Assembly (NCBI RefSeq): GCF_025398315.1
Contig: NZ_JAODOQ010000001.1
Location: 3,472,001-3,536,000 of the forward strand
Length of the DNA stretch: 64,000 nt
Source: Shewanella phaeophyticola
GTDB lineage: Bacteria; Pseudomonadota; Gammaproteobacteria; Enterobacterales; Shewanellaceae
Direction of reading: 5' to 3'
Below the pieces are notes generated by a model. It had not been told where the DNA came from and ran no database searches. It was given only the letters and a program-made list of their open reading frames with translations. A program made the translations under genes and the position numbers. Below, in pieces: positions 31,029 through 42,049 of the stretch (the first letter of the stretch is position 1; each line of letters begins with the position of its first letter).

Positions 31029-31104
31029 TGGAGCGACATATCGGGTTCGAACCGATGACCTATACCTTGGCAAGGTATCGCTCTACCAACTGAGCTAATG
31101 TCGC
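31029..31104 (-). tRNA. tRNA-Gly (anticodon GCC)
   Basis: 76 nt with encoded CCA. On the minus strand it begins GCGACATTAGCTCAGTTGGT. It has the anticodon arm ATACCTTGCCAAGGTAT (5-bp stem, GCC), the T-arm ATCGGTTCGAACCCGAT, and an acceptor stem GCGACAT pairing ATGTCGC. Third and last intact copy in transcription order. Confidence 0.96.
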
Positions 31105-31120
31105 AAATCAAAATCATATT

Positions 31121-31219
31121 TGGAGCGACCTTCTCTTAACAAAGAGAGGTTCGAACCGATGACGCTGTTATCTCTTTTAGCTTGGTAAGGTATTGCTCTA
31201 CCAACTAAGTAAATCTGAC
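31121..31219 (-). pseudogene. tRNA-Gly-like element (99 nt), altered anticodon and T arms
   Basis: Shares the tRNA 3' end (TCGCTCCA), the T-loop GGTTCGAACC and much of the D arm, but is 23 nt longer. A TCTCTT-TGTT-AAGAGA hairpin (31132-31147) replaces the T-stem partner, and an 18-nt segment replaces part of the anticodon and variable arms. The anticodon loop reads CTTACCAAG, and the acceptor stem is mismatched. Not a functional glycine tRNA by these rules. Confidence 0.75.
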
Positions 31220-31232
31220 ATCGTCTGTAATT

Positions 31233-31308
31233 TGGAGCGACATATCGGGTTCGAACCGATGACCTATACCTTGGCAAGGTATCGCTCTACCAACTGAGCT
31301 AATGTCGC
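31233..31308 (-). tRNA. tRNA-Gly (anticodon GCC)
   Basis: Identical to the copy at 31029-31104, with encoded CCA and all four arms intact. Second copy in transcription order, between two tRNA-like elements. Confidence 0.96.
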
Positions 31309-31329
31309 ATTTTCAAATCAACTAAAATT

Positions 31330-31428
31330 TGGAGCGACCTTCTCTTAACAAAGAGACGTTCGAACCGATGACGCTGTTATCTCTTTTAGCTTGGCAAGGT
31401 ATCGCTTTACTAACTGAGTCTAACTCGC
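31330..31428 (-). pseudogene. tRNA-Gly-like element (99 nt), second copy
   Basis: Same design and length as the element at 31121-31219. The GCC-containing loop CTTGCCAAG is kept, but the anticodon stem and T-stem are broken by the same two inserted segments. It has independent changes (AGACGTTCGAACC in place of AGAGGTTCGAACC). It lies between the first and second intact tRNAs. Confidence 0.75.
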
Positions 31429-31441
31429 ATCAACTAAAATT

Positions 31442-31517
31442 TGGAGCGACATATCGGGTTCGAACCGATGACCTATACCTTGGCAAGGTATCGCTCTACC
31501 AACTGAGCTAATGTCGC
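31442..31517 (-). tRNA. tRNA-Gly (anticodon GCC)
   Basis: Identical to the other two intact copies. First gene of the array in transcription order; the promoter lies about 75 bases upstream. Confidence 0.96.
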
Positions 31518-31589
31518 ATTTCAAATTTTCAAATTTCATTTTTACTTTCTAGGCTCAGAGTTTGGTGCTCTGTAGAAAGTTGAGGCCGC

Positions 31590-31617
31590 ATTATAGGTAA
31601 ATTTTACTATGCTGCAA
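31590..31617 (-). promoter_or_regulatory. Stable-RNA promoter of the tRNA-Gly array
   Basis: On the minus strand TTGCAG (31612-31617) and TATAAT (31590-31595) are 16 bases apart. The -10 is followed by GCGGCCTC, a GC-rich discriminator as found at stringently controlled rRNA and tRNA promoters. Position and elements are seen; stringent control is inferred. Confidence 0.75.
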
Positions 31618-31647
31618 CCCCCTTTTTTAAAATATTTGTTCGATTGG

Positions 31648-32193
31648 TTAAATTTTAAATACTTCTTTGCGATAAAACTGCAATTCTGCGATCGACTCTT
31701 TAATATCTTCGAGTGCTTGGTGAGTATTTTTTTTGCTAAAGCCATTCATGGTTTCAGGGTTCCAACGACGCACTAATTCTTTAATGGTGCTTACATCGAT
31801 GTTGCGATAATGGAAGTACTCTTCAAGTTCTAACATGTATTTATTTAAAAAACGACGATCTTGACCGATGCTGTTACCGCACATTGGCGAGGCACCTTTT
31901 GGCACATACTGAGTTAAAAACTCAATGGTTTGTCTAATCGCATCTTCTTCTGAGCATTTGCTTGCACGAACACGCTCAATTAACCCCGATTCACCATGAT
32001 GCTTTTGATTCCAATCGTCCATACCGGCCAAGACTTCGTCTGTTTGATAAATTGCTAGAACAGGACCTTGAGCAATAATATTCAGTTCTTGATCAGTCAC
32101 TAAGGTTGCAATTTCAATGACTCTATCGACATCAGGTTCTAAACCCGTCATTTCTAAATCAACCCAAATTAGGTTATTCGCATCAGCAGTCAT
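31648..32193 (-). CDS. orn: Oligoribonuclease
   Basis: 3'-5' exonuclease of the DEDDh family that degrades the last di- to pentanucleotides of RNA, including pGpG. The 181-aa product starts [21 protein letters not shown], with the first acidic pair in DLEMTG. Later motifs are [23 protein letters not shown], where the Asp of ExoII sits, and HQALEDI with the final His and Asp. Size matches E. coli Orn (181 aa). It is divergent from rsgA, as in E. coli, and the tRNA promoter overlaps the region just past its stop. Intact. Confidence 0.97.
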   Translation of the reverse strand: MTADANNLIWVDLEMTGLEPDVDRVIEIATLVTDQELNIIAQGPVLAIYQTDEVLAGMDDWNQKHHGESGLIERVRASKCSEEDAIRQTIEFLTQYVPKGASPMCGNSIGQDRRFLNKYMLELEEYFHYRNIDVSTIKELVRRWNPETMNGFSKKNTHQALEDIKESIAELQFYRKEVFKI

Positions 32194-32304
32194 TATGTCG
32201 CCTTATGTTATCAATCGCCTAAATTCAGGCTTTTTTATAAAAGAGTGTGTATCATACTGTTTTTTTGAGACACAAAAAAACACCTATTTAATGAAGATAA
32301 GCCT

Positions 32305-33362
32305 GTGAGTAAAAAGAAACCACTAAGCCAAGGTCAATTACGCCGAATGCGTGCAAATCAGACCAAGCGATTAAAACGAAGCGATGATAACGACGCACCT
32401 GAATTACAGGACAATTTATTAGGCCTGAACAATCGGGGGTAGTGATATCTCGTTTTGGCCAACACGCCGACATTGAAACCAGCGACGGCAAAGTGTCGCG
32501 CTGTAATATTCGCCGAGCGGTAACCAGTTTAGTCACTGGCGATAACGTCATAGTTCGCTTAGCCACAGAAGTACAAGCTAGCTCTAGTATTGGTGGTATT
32601 GTTGAAGCTGTCCACCCGCGAAAGTCATCACTGACTCGACCTGACTTATATGATGGTGTAAAAATTATCGCGGCAAATATTGACCAAATTTTAATTGTAT
32701 CGTCAGTATTACCTAGTTTTACTACACAGATTATCGACCGATATTTGGTTGCATGTGAAGATACCGATATCCCACCGATCATTATTTTAAATAAAATCGA
32801 TTTATTAAATGATGAAAATCGAGATGAAATTGAACAAGCGCTTGCGCGTTATCAGGCCATTGGGTATCCCGTTTACCGCGTTAGTAGCCACACGGGTGAA
32901 GGCGTAGAAAACATAAAAGCCTTACTTAACGAAAAAGTTAGCGTATTTGCAGGTCAATCTGGGGTAGGTAAATCTTCACTAATTAATGCGTTAATGCCTG
33001 AAGCAGACTTATTAATAGGTGATGTATCAGACAACTCAGGATTAGGTCAGCACACCACCACCACAGCAAAATTAATTCACTTCCAAAGTGGCGGTGATTT
33101 AATTGACTCACCAGGTGTACGAGAGTTCGCGTTGTGGCATTTAGATGCCACTCGAGTAGGTTGGTGCTTTATTGAATTTAGAGATTTTTTAGGAACATGT
33201 AAGTTCCGCGACTGTAAACATGGTGACGACCCTGGCTGTGCTCTGCGTGAAGCACTTGAAGCTGGACACATTACCCAAGATAGATTTAACAACTATCATC
33301 GTATTATCGCCAGTTTAGATGAACAACGTCATGCGCGACATTTCCGCGCAATTGATGAATAA
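32305..33362 (+). pseudogene. rsgA: Ribosome small subunit GTPase RsgA, frame broken near the start
   Basis: Circularly permuted GTPase that helps mature the 30S subunit. The start is a GTG at 32305 (MSKKKPLSQGQLRRMRANQTKRL). The frame breaks at LLG and stops at 32442. The rest, in another frame, has an OB-fold (about 45-115), NKIDLL (G4) ahead of GQSGVGKSS (G1), then DSPGVREF (G3), the order that marks the family, and a zinc knuckle [14 protein letters not shown]. One missing C in AGGCCTGAAC (32421-32430) restores LLGPEQSGVV and about 352 aa. Note that the family's CxxxxCxHxxxxxC is complete. Probably a sequence error. Confidence 0.93.
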
Positions 33363-33416
33363 TATAATGACTGGGTCATGCATATGGTTCAACCACAGAA
33401 TATAAAGGGAAACACA

Positions 33417-34302
33417 TTGGACTCGATTAAAATTGCTTTGCAATACATGCTGCCCAAACATTTTCTGTCGCGTTTAGTCGGCAAGTTTGCTGCTGCAGAA
33501 GTGGGCGTTATTACAACGGCTGCGATTAAATGGTTTATCAAACAGTACAAAATTGATATGTCTGAAGCCAAACAGCCTGAGCCTGAAGCCTATAAAACTT
33601 TTAATGACTTTTTTACCCGAGCTTTAAAGCCAGAGCTTCGCCCAATTAGCCAAGATGCGCATATTATGGCTGCATCCAGTTGATGGTGCAGTCAGCCAGT
33701 GCGGGTCAATTGAGGCCGGTAATATTTTTCAAGCCAAAGGCCATAGCTACACCTCAGAAGCGCTACTCGGTGGTAACAAAGACGATGCAGCCCGTTTTGA
33801 TGGCGGAGACTTTGCGACCATTTACCTCGCACCAAAAGATTATCACCGTATTCATATGCCGATCACGGGTACCTTGTCTAAAATGACCTACGTACCTGGT
33901 GAGTTGTTTTCAGTTAATCCATTAACCGCCCAAAATGTGCCAGGATTATTTGCCCGTAACGAGCGCGTAGTGGCCATTTTTGAAACTGAGTCAGATTCAC
34001 TTGCAATGGTATCCTTGTTGGAGCGACTATAGTTGCCAGTATTGAAACCATTTGAAGTCGGTACAGTTACACCACCGGGTAGCAAACAAGTCTTTAGCTG
34101 GGATTACCCAACCACAGGATCTGAAGCGTTAACCTTAGAAAAAGGCGCAGAGATGGGACGCTTTAAACTGGGGAGCACTGTGGTAATGTTATTTGCACAA
34201 GATGCAATTGAAACATTTGCCGACGGTGTTGAACCTGGCGAAACAACGCGTATGGGGCAAGCTTTTGCAAAGCTTAATCAGCCAGTAAAAGATGCTGAAT
34301 AA
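33417..34302 (+). pseudogene. psd: Phosphatidylserine decarboxylase, frame broken in three places
   Basis: Membrane enzyme making phosphatidylethanolamine; a pyruvoyl group arises by self-cleavage. I favour TTG at 33417 (MDSIKIALQYML) since AAAGGGA precedes it; an ATG lies 39 bases upstream. Pieces in order: residues 1-85, then [11 protein letters not shown]... with DYHRIHMP, a short [11 protein letters not shown] piece in a third frame, then GTVTPPGSKQVF with the cleavage site LGST near the C-terminus. Indels are needed at about 33668-33672 (one extra), 34013-34014 (one missing C) and 34048-34060 (net one extra or two missing). Repair gives about 294 aa, normal length. Three breaks in an essential gene point to sequence error. 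Confidence 0.92.
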
Positions 34303-34346
34303 GCTAAAGCAACCGCCTAAGAGGCTGTAAATTAATAAGCTCATTT

Positions 34347-34378
34347 AAGCCGTATTTTTATTAGGATACGGCTTTTTT
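34347..34378 (+). terminator. Terminator after psd
   Basis: AAGCCGTAT (34347-34355) pairs with ATACGGCTT (34365-34373) and is followed by seven T. Confidence 0.8.
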
Positions 34379-34519
34379 TATGTGCAATACATAACATGAT
34401 TATAATTCATCTTATTTACGATAAAAGCGTTAAGCTAAAGCCCCTAAAGCCTCAAAAAAAATAGAATATAATTCATTAAGTTTGCTACCATTAGCCTATT
34501 CCAACTTGAGCTTAGTGAT

Positions 34520-37500
34520 ATGTTACGTCTAGCGTATTTTGTACTGTGTGTAATTGTGTTTTCTTGTTTGTTGGCGCCCGCTTATGCCAATACACCTATC
34601 ACGCTCGATAAACGCCTAGGGCTTAATAATCAAGCTGATAATAAGCCGCTCGATATTCAAACTCAAATTACAGAGCTTGAAGGCAGTATTACTGAGTTAC
34701 AAGTTGAGCAGCAAACCTACACTAATATTGAGCACTCTAATAATGAGGCTAAACTGTCACTCAACCAACAGTTACGTGACGCACAAAAGCCGTTAGCACT
34801 TGATGAAGAAATCGATCTTAATCAGCAAGCTTCAATGGCTTATTTTCACTTGTCTGAACTCAAAGAAACCGAGTCATACTTAACGCAACAAATAAGACAA
34901 ATTTCCCAACGCCAAACCCAACTACCGACATTAATTGCCCAGGCTGAAAATGCGTTAATCCAGCATAATAAAACTCAGCAAGCACCAATTGAAACCCCTT
35001 TAGGCAAACGCAATAAGCTCCAGGCTGACTTATTAAGCCAACATATTGCCACGCTCCAAGCTGAGCGTTTAGCTAATCCTAAACAACTTGAAATCGTGCA
35101 ATTACAACAGCAAGTTAACCGCTTAAATTTAAGCCAACAAGAAAGCTTTATTGAACTCATTAATAAGCAAAATCTTGAATATCGCCAACAACAAACGGCC
35201 GACACCATTGCCAATAACTTAATCGATGAGCAAGAGCTTGCCGACCCATTGTCTCAAGAGTTAAGTCAGTCTAATCAGCAATATGCACAACAATTACAAA
35301 CCTTAACGAGCAACCATAGTTCAGTTGTAGAGAGGCAACAGCGAATAGAAAAACGTTATCAGTCTCAAAATGCGCAATTAGCCAACGTGCTAGAGCAAAT
35401 CACCTGGGTTAAAACAAACTCAGCGTTTGGCGATCGCTTTTTACAAATGCTGCAGTCATTACCTAAGCCACCGAGTTTAGACAAACTGCAAACAGAACTC
35501 GCTGATGCCCGATTACAGCGCTATCAATTAGAACAACAGCAAGCACTCAACACACAACAGCTCGATAACAGCCAACTCTTTAACGAAACCCAAGTTAAAT
35601 TGTTACAATCGCAACAAGTATTAATTGAGCAATTACTGCAGGGATATGACCAATATTTAGCTGAATTTGCAAAATTGCGGATTGGCTACGAGCAGCTCAA
35701 TCAATTACATAACACCCTTAAAAATACCCTTAACGAGCATCTTTTTTGGGTACCTAATGCACCAGGCATTGGAGGGTTATGGCTTATTGATCTTACCCAA
35801 AGCACGATTTGGTTGGTGCAACCCAGTCAGCTCGAAGCATTGCAACAAACATGGGCAAACCAAAGCTTTTACTGGGCTTGGTGGCTTATTTTGCTGCTGT
35901 CATGCTTAATGGCTCAAGACATGCTAACGCCAAAATTTAATAACGCCATCAGTCGCTATTCAGTGTATGTCGGTAATGTGACTCAAGATAAATTCAAGTA
36001 CACCATTAAAACGCTTATTATCAGCTTACTTTACGCACTGATAAAGCCATTGCCAGTCATTGTCGCCGGGATGATATTTTGTCGCTCCGAGCAAAACGTG
36101 GTGTATGCATTAGGGATGGGGATCACGACGATAGGGGTGAGTTATCTTATTTATCGATTCTTTTACCTGCTCACAATTGATAAAGGCATTTTAATTAGCC
36201 ATTTCAGACGACCTAAAAATATCGTTAATAAAGCACAAAAAATTATGGTGTCGTTTGTGGTTATATCAGCCCCATTGATTGGGCTAATGGGCTTTACCGA
36301 AGCATTAGACACATCATTAGTGCGTAACAGTATTGGTCGTGGAGCCTTTATCATATTTTGTATCGTATTGTTTATGCTATATAAAAACATGATGGTGCTG
36401 ATTGAGGAATATCGTAAAAATAAACCCAATGCCAATAACTTAGTTATAGTGCAAAAGACGGCTTGGGCGATATTAATTGTCACGCCAGTATTTAGCGCAT
36501 TACTCGCGTGTGTTGGTTACTATTTTACTGCGTTCCAACTGCTGCTGCAGTTACAAATATCTGTCCTATTAGGGCTTGGCTTTATTCTTATCTATCAATT
36601 AATCAAGCGCTGGATGTTAATTGAGCGACGTTTAATTGCGTTCGATAGAGCAAAAGCCAAACGTGCCGAGCGACTTGCACAGCGTGAAAGGGGTGAATTA
36701 AACAATGAGCCTATCGAAACCTACGAAGAACCCATTGTTGATTTAGAAACCATCTCGAGTCAGTCATTAGGTTTAATGAGGTCAATCCTTTTTCTGGCTT
36801 TCTTTGCCAGTTTATTGGGCGTTTTAGCGCAAACTCATACCGCCGTGTTCTCTTTTTTAGATGGCATTACTTTATGGACAACCACCAGCACCTTAAATGG
36901 TATTGAGCAACAACTGCCCATTACTCTTAAGTCGATTATGTTTGGCATTATTCTCGTCGGCTTTTCAGCGGTGATTGCCAAAAACCTACCCGGTTTACTT
37001 GAGTTAATGCTATTACAGAGGCTCGACCTCGCCCCGGGTACAAGCTTTGCGATTACCACAGTGAGCAGCTACCTGGTGTTGTTTTTTGGTATGTTATTTG
37101 GTTTTTCAACCTTGGGGATGGAATGGTCTAAATTGCAGTGGCTAGTCGCTGCCCTCTCGGTTGGTTTGGGTTTTGGTTTACAAGAAATTTTTGCCAACTT
37201 TATCTCTGGCTTGATTATTTTATTTGAAAAACCCATCCGCATTGGCGACACGGTAACAATTCGCGATCTCACAGGTACTGTGAGTAAAATTCAAATTCGT
37301 GCTACCACCATTGTCGACTGGGATCGCAAAGAAATTATCGTGCCCAATAAAGCCTTTATTACCGAACAATTAGTTAACTGGTCGTTGTCTGATCCTATTA
37401 CCCGAGTCATTGTTAAAGTGTCAGTGTCGCGCGATGCCGACCCAACCAAAGTTGAAATGCTGCTTCATCAAGCTGTGCGTGAATGCGACTTATCATTAGC

Positions 37501-37726
37501 AATCCCTGAGCCTGAAGTCTGGTTTGCTGGTTTTGGTGCACATACTCAAGATTATGAAGTACGCTCTTATGCCAAAGACATGTCTGCACGCTGGCCGTTA
37601 CGCCATAACCTGCATAAACGTATTACTAAAAAATTAAAAGAAAACAACGTTGAACTTGCTTATCCACAAATGGAAGTTCACCTCAAAAATAATCAAAAAG
37701 AATCACAGGTTCTGTTCAAAGGCTAA
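34520..37726 (+). CDS. mscM: Miniconductance mechanosensitive channel, MscM/MscK type
   Basis: Large MscS-family channel that protects against hypo-osmotic shock. The 1068-aa protein has a signal peptide (MLRLAYFVLCVIVFSCLLAPAYA), a long periplasmic glutamine-rich coiled-coil domain (about 30-440), an array of transmembrane helices (about 455-850), and the MscS pore and beta domain near the C-terminus (WLVAALSVGLGFGLQEIFAN at about 873-892, then FEKPIRIGDTVTI). Its place after psd matches E. coli yjeP (mscM), though a terminator and about 140 bases lie between. Intact. mscK is the other candidate name. Confidence 0.9.
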   Translation: MLRLAYFVLCVIVFSCLLAPAYANTPITLDKRLGLNNQADNKPLDIQTQITELEGSITELQVEQQTYTNIEHSNNEAKLSLNQQLRDAQKPLALDEEIDLNQQASMAYFHLSELKETESYLTQQIRQISQRQTQLPTLIAQAENALIQHNKTQQAPIETPLGKRNKLQADLLSQHIATLQAERLANPKQLEIVQLQQQVNRLNLSQQESFIELINKQNLEYRQQQTADTIANNLIDEQELADPLSQELSQSNQQYAQQLQTLTSNHSSVVERQQRIEKRYQSQNAQLANVLEQITWVKTNSAFGDRFLQMLQSLPKPPSLDKLQTELADARLQRYQLEQQQALNTQQLDNSQLFNETQVKLLQSQQVLIEQLLQGYDQYLAEFAKLRIGYEQLNQLHNTLKNTLNEHLFWVPNAPGIGGLWLIDLTQSTIWLVQPSQLEALQQTWANQSFYWAWWLILLLSCLMAQDMLTPKFNNAISRYSVYVGNVTQDKFKYTIKTLIISLLYALIKPLPVIVAGMIFCRSEQNVVYALGMGITTIGVSYLIYRFFYLLTIDKGILISHFRRPKNIVNKAQKIMVSFVVISAPLIGLMGFTEALDTSLVRNSIGRGAFIIFCIVLFMLYKNMMVLIEEYRKNKPNANNLVIVQKTAWAILIVTPVFSALLACVGYYFTAFQLLLQLQISVLLGLGFILIYQLIKRWMLIERRLIAFDRAKAKRAERLAQRERGELNNEPIETYEEPIVDLETISSQSLGLMRSILFLAFFASLLGVLAQTHTAVFSFLDGITLWTTTSTLNGIEQQLPITLKSIMFGIILVGFSAVIAKNLPGLLELMLLQRLDLAPGTSFAITTVSSYLVLFFGMLFGFSTLGMEWSKLQWLVAALSVGLGFGLQEIFANFISGLIILFEKPIRIGDTVTIRDLTGTVSKIQIRATTIVDWDRKEIIVPNKAFITEQLVNWSLSDPITRVIVKVSVSRDADPTKVEMLLHQAVRECDLSLAIPEPEVWFAGFGAHTQDYEVRSYAKDMSARWPLRHNLHKRITKKLKENNVELAYPQMEVHLKNNQKESQVLFKG

Positions 37727-37744
37727 CCGAATTAAGGAATTGTT

Positions 37745-38479
37745 ATGCTGGTTTTTGCCCACCGTGGAGCGAGTGGCTACGCACCTGAAAACACATTAGC
37801 CGCTATGGATAAAGCGCTCGAGTTAGGTGCTAAAGCCATTGAAATAGACGTGCATTGTGTTGAAGGCGAATTGGTGGTTTTTCATGATCGCCGCCTAGAG
37901 GGTAAATCCAACGGTTATGGCTTAATTCATCTCAGCACTAAAGCAGGCCTATGCAAAGTCACAGTGGGTGGTGAGCCGATACCCAGCCTTTGGGAGGTGC
38001 TGACTCGTATTGATAGCATCAGCAATGGTCATTGTATCGTTAACATCGAACTCAAAGGTGTCGGCTGCGTCGCGCCATTTATCGAGATGTACCCGCAGCT
38101 CTTATCATCGTCAAGCTTTACCGCACAACAGCTGCTTATATCGTCATTTAATCACTTATATTTAGCACAAATAAAACAACAACTACCTCAAGTAGTTATC
38201 GCACCATTATTAGGTGGAATACCCACTGACTTAGCTAAAGTAGTGAGCGATTTACACGCTTATTCTCTTCATCTTGATGTGGCATTTATTAGCCAAGCAA
38301 TCGTTGATGATGCCCATCAGCGCGGTGCAAAAGTGTATGTATATACCGTCGATAATGCAGAAGATATTAATACACTCAAAGCGATAGGCGTAGACGGGAT
38401 TTTCAGTAATTATCCAGATAAAGCCATAGCCGCTGCCGCTTTACCTGTGTCACCTCCCCTGCTAACGTGGTTTGATTAG
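37745..38479 (+). CDS. Glycerophosphodiester phosphodiesterase (cytosolic type)
   Basis: Hydrolyses deacylated phospholipids to glycerol-3-phosphate and an alcohol. The 244-aa protein has no signal peptide. It starts MLVFAHRGASGYAPENT (HRG motif with catalytic His), then AIEIDVH (metal-binding Glu and Asp), VFHDRRL (second catalytic His), NIELKG and, at the C-terminus, VYTVDNAEDINTLKAIGVDGIFSNYP as a region (about 201-226). It is closer to UgpQ than to periplasmic GlpQ. It lies 18 bases after mscM with AAGGA before the start, so may be co-transcribed. Confidence 0.9.
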   Translation: MLVFAHRGASGYAPENTLAAMDKALELGAKAIEIDVHCVEGELVVFHDRRLEGKSNGYGLIHLSTKAGLCKVTVGGEPIPSLWEVLTRIDSISNGHCIVNIELKGVGCVAPFIEMYPQLLSSSSFTAQQLLISSFNHLYLAQIKQQLPQVVIAPLLGGIPTDLAKVVSDLHAYSLHLDVAFISQAIVDDAHQRGAKVYVYTVDNAEDINTLKAIGVDGIFSNYPDKAIAAAALPVSPPLLTWFD

Positions 38480-38525
38480 TACCACTGCGCATTAATAAGA
38501 GGTCACTTACTAATGCGGGTTGGTA
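38480..38525. repeat. Short palindrome after the phosphodiesterase gene
   Basis: TACCACTGCGCATTAATAAG (38480-38499) is an imperfect inverted match of CTTACTAATGCGGGTTGGTA (38506-38525). The arms resemble the ends of family B miniature elements (TACCAATCCGCATTAG) with no body between, so it may be a deletion relic. It could also act as a transcript end structure. Confidence 0.5.
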
Positions 38526-38570
38526 TACCCTCCATAAGGCAACGTGCACCGTTATAAACCGTAAATTTTT

Positions 38571-38957
38571 TTATTCCATTTCCATTAATTATGTGACCTA
38601 TCAGAGTCACTCAGACTGTTCAGTTTGAGGCGCATTGTTGAAATAATGTTATTCCCTTCTAAAGTAATGCAACAAAGAAATCAACGGTCTGAGTGTCTCC
38701 TGCAAGGCAGGTTTCTGTGCCCTTTATTATTCTGCTTAATAGCATTTTTAAGTACGACTGCATGGACGCTGGAGGTAGAGCAACGCAGGAGCAGTTGCCG
38801 ACGACTGCATGGACGCAGGAGGTAGAGCAACGCAGGAGCGGTTGCCGACGACTGCATGGACGCAGGAGGTAGAGCAACGATGCCTTCAATCCTATAACTT
38901 GCCTAGAAGACACTGAACTCCCGCTGACAGACCAGATAATTAGTGGAATTGGTATTA
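38571..38957. mobile_element. Miniature inverted-repeat element, family A copy 2
   Basis: A 387-bp relative of the element at 6741-7216, with the same flanking blocks (CATTTCCATTAATTATGTGA at the left, CAGATAATT...GGAATTGGTATTA at the right) and a shorter core array. No gene. It lies in the 655-base space between the phosphodiesterase gene and bfd. Confidence 0.75.
38756..38880. repeat. Tandem array of the 47-bp unit inside element A2
   Basis: Units begin at 38756, 38803 and 38850, 47 bases apart; the third is cut short at the right flank. All three carry CATGGACG where element A1 has CATGGATG, so the first small palindrome is imperfect in every unit of this copy. Confidence 0.88.
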
Positions 38958-39061
38958 CTGACTAATAATCATCAATATCGTCAATTATTAGGCTACTACT
39001 AATGAGACTCAGATCAAAAACGCATTAAAAATGATCAATATACTCTAAAAAAGTAATTGCC

Positions 39062-39080
39062 AATGATAACTGTTTTCATT
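39062..39080 (+). promoter_or_regulatory. Fur box upstream of bfd
   Basis: AATGATAACTGTTTTCATT matches the 19-bp Fur palindrome core AATGATAATCATTATCATT at 15 of 19 positions. It lies 55-73 bases before bfd, suitable for covering its promoter. Iron repression is inferred from site and gene type. Confidence 0.65.
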
Positions 39081-39134
39081 TAGAATTAGATTACTTTCTA
39101 GATCATTGAAACTTTGAGCTAAGAGGCTTTCTTT

Positions 39135-39326
39135 ATGTACGTTTGTCTTTGTCATGCCATTACAGATTCTCAAATCAAAGCCGCTGTTAGCTTAGGCGAC
39201 AGTTCATTGGCTGATGTAAAAAAACGTTTAGGCGTAGCAGATCAATGCGGCAAGTGTGCACGTATGGCCAATCAAATTATTCAAACACAGCTTGATTATG
39301 AACCAAACTTTTACGAAGTTGCTTAA
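39135..39326 (+). CDS. bfd: Bacterioferritin-associated ferredoxin
   Basis: 2Fe-2S protein that reduces the ferric core of bacterioferritin and so releases iron under starvation (established in Pseudomonas). The 63-aa protein has the four ligands Cys4, Cys6, Cys38 and Cys41 in MYVCLCHAIT and DQCGKCARM. This is the usual Bfd spacing and size. The upstream Fur box fits induction by iron limitation. No bacterioferritin gene lies in this window. The gene stands alone between two miniature elements. Confidence 0.93.
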   Translation: MYVCLCHAITDSQIKAAVSLGDSSLADVKKRLGVADQCGKCARMANQIIQTQLDYEPNFYEVA

Positions 39327-39458
39327 TTATTACGCCGTATCTAAGCCGCTTTCATTTAAAAGGGTTATTGTTTAACCCTTTCTCAGCCTAATAATATTGC
39401 CCGCTTCTCCGCCTTCTTTATTTACCATCTTCATCGTAAAGTCTTTGCAAATTATTTA

Positions 39459-39695
39459 ATACTATTCCGCATTAGAATTTGCTCTTTTAGCGAAAATGAT
39501 CAGTGAAGTATTCGAGGCAGTCTTTTGAATACATCGTCGTTCTCGGCAACTGCTCCTGTGTTGCTCTACCTCATGCATCCATGCAGTCGTCGGCAACTGC
39601 TCCTGCGTTGCTCTACCTCCTGCATCCATGCAGTCGTACGTTAAGACTAGTGACGCTGCCTAAAATAGAATCATATTCTAATAAGGATTGGTATA
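39459..39695. mobile_element. Miniature inverted-repeat element, family B copy 2
   Basis: A 237-bp element with ends TATTCCGCATTAGAATTTGC and TATTCTAATAAGGATTGGTA, which are inverted repeats. The body is shorter than copy 1 and has two 47-bp core units (39544-39635, complementary strand, 47 bases apart). An open frame at 39503-39703 passes through it and is not a gene. Confidence 0.75.
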
Positions 39696-39701
39696 AGCCA
39701 T

Positions 39702-39732
39702 AAAAAATGCTGCTCAATGAGCAGCATTTTTG
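39702..39732 (-). terminator. Terminator after parC
   Basis: AAAAATGCTGCTCA (39703-39716) pairs with TGAGCAGCATTTTT (39718-39731), ending in T residues on the minus strand. Confidence 0.85.
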
Positions 39733-39747
39733 TTTATACAATTTAGT

Positions 39748-42049
<2,302 letters not shown>

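Noticed and set aside
31121..31428. tRNA-like elements as intron-bearing tRNA genes
   Set aside because: The extra segments lie in two places and alter the T-stem. No group I intron core or single splice point at the anticodon loop is present.
31095..31511. Open frames of about 60 aa across the tRNA array
   Set aside because: They are translations of tRNA and tRNA-like sequence on either strand and have no ribosome binding sites.
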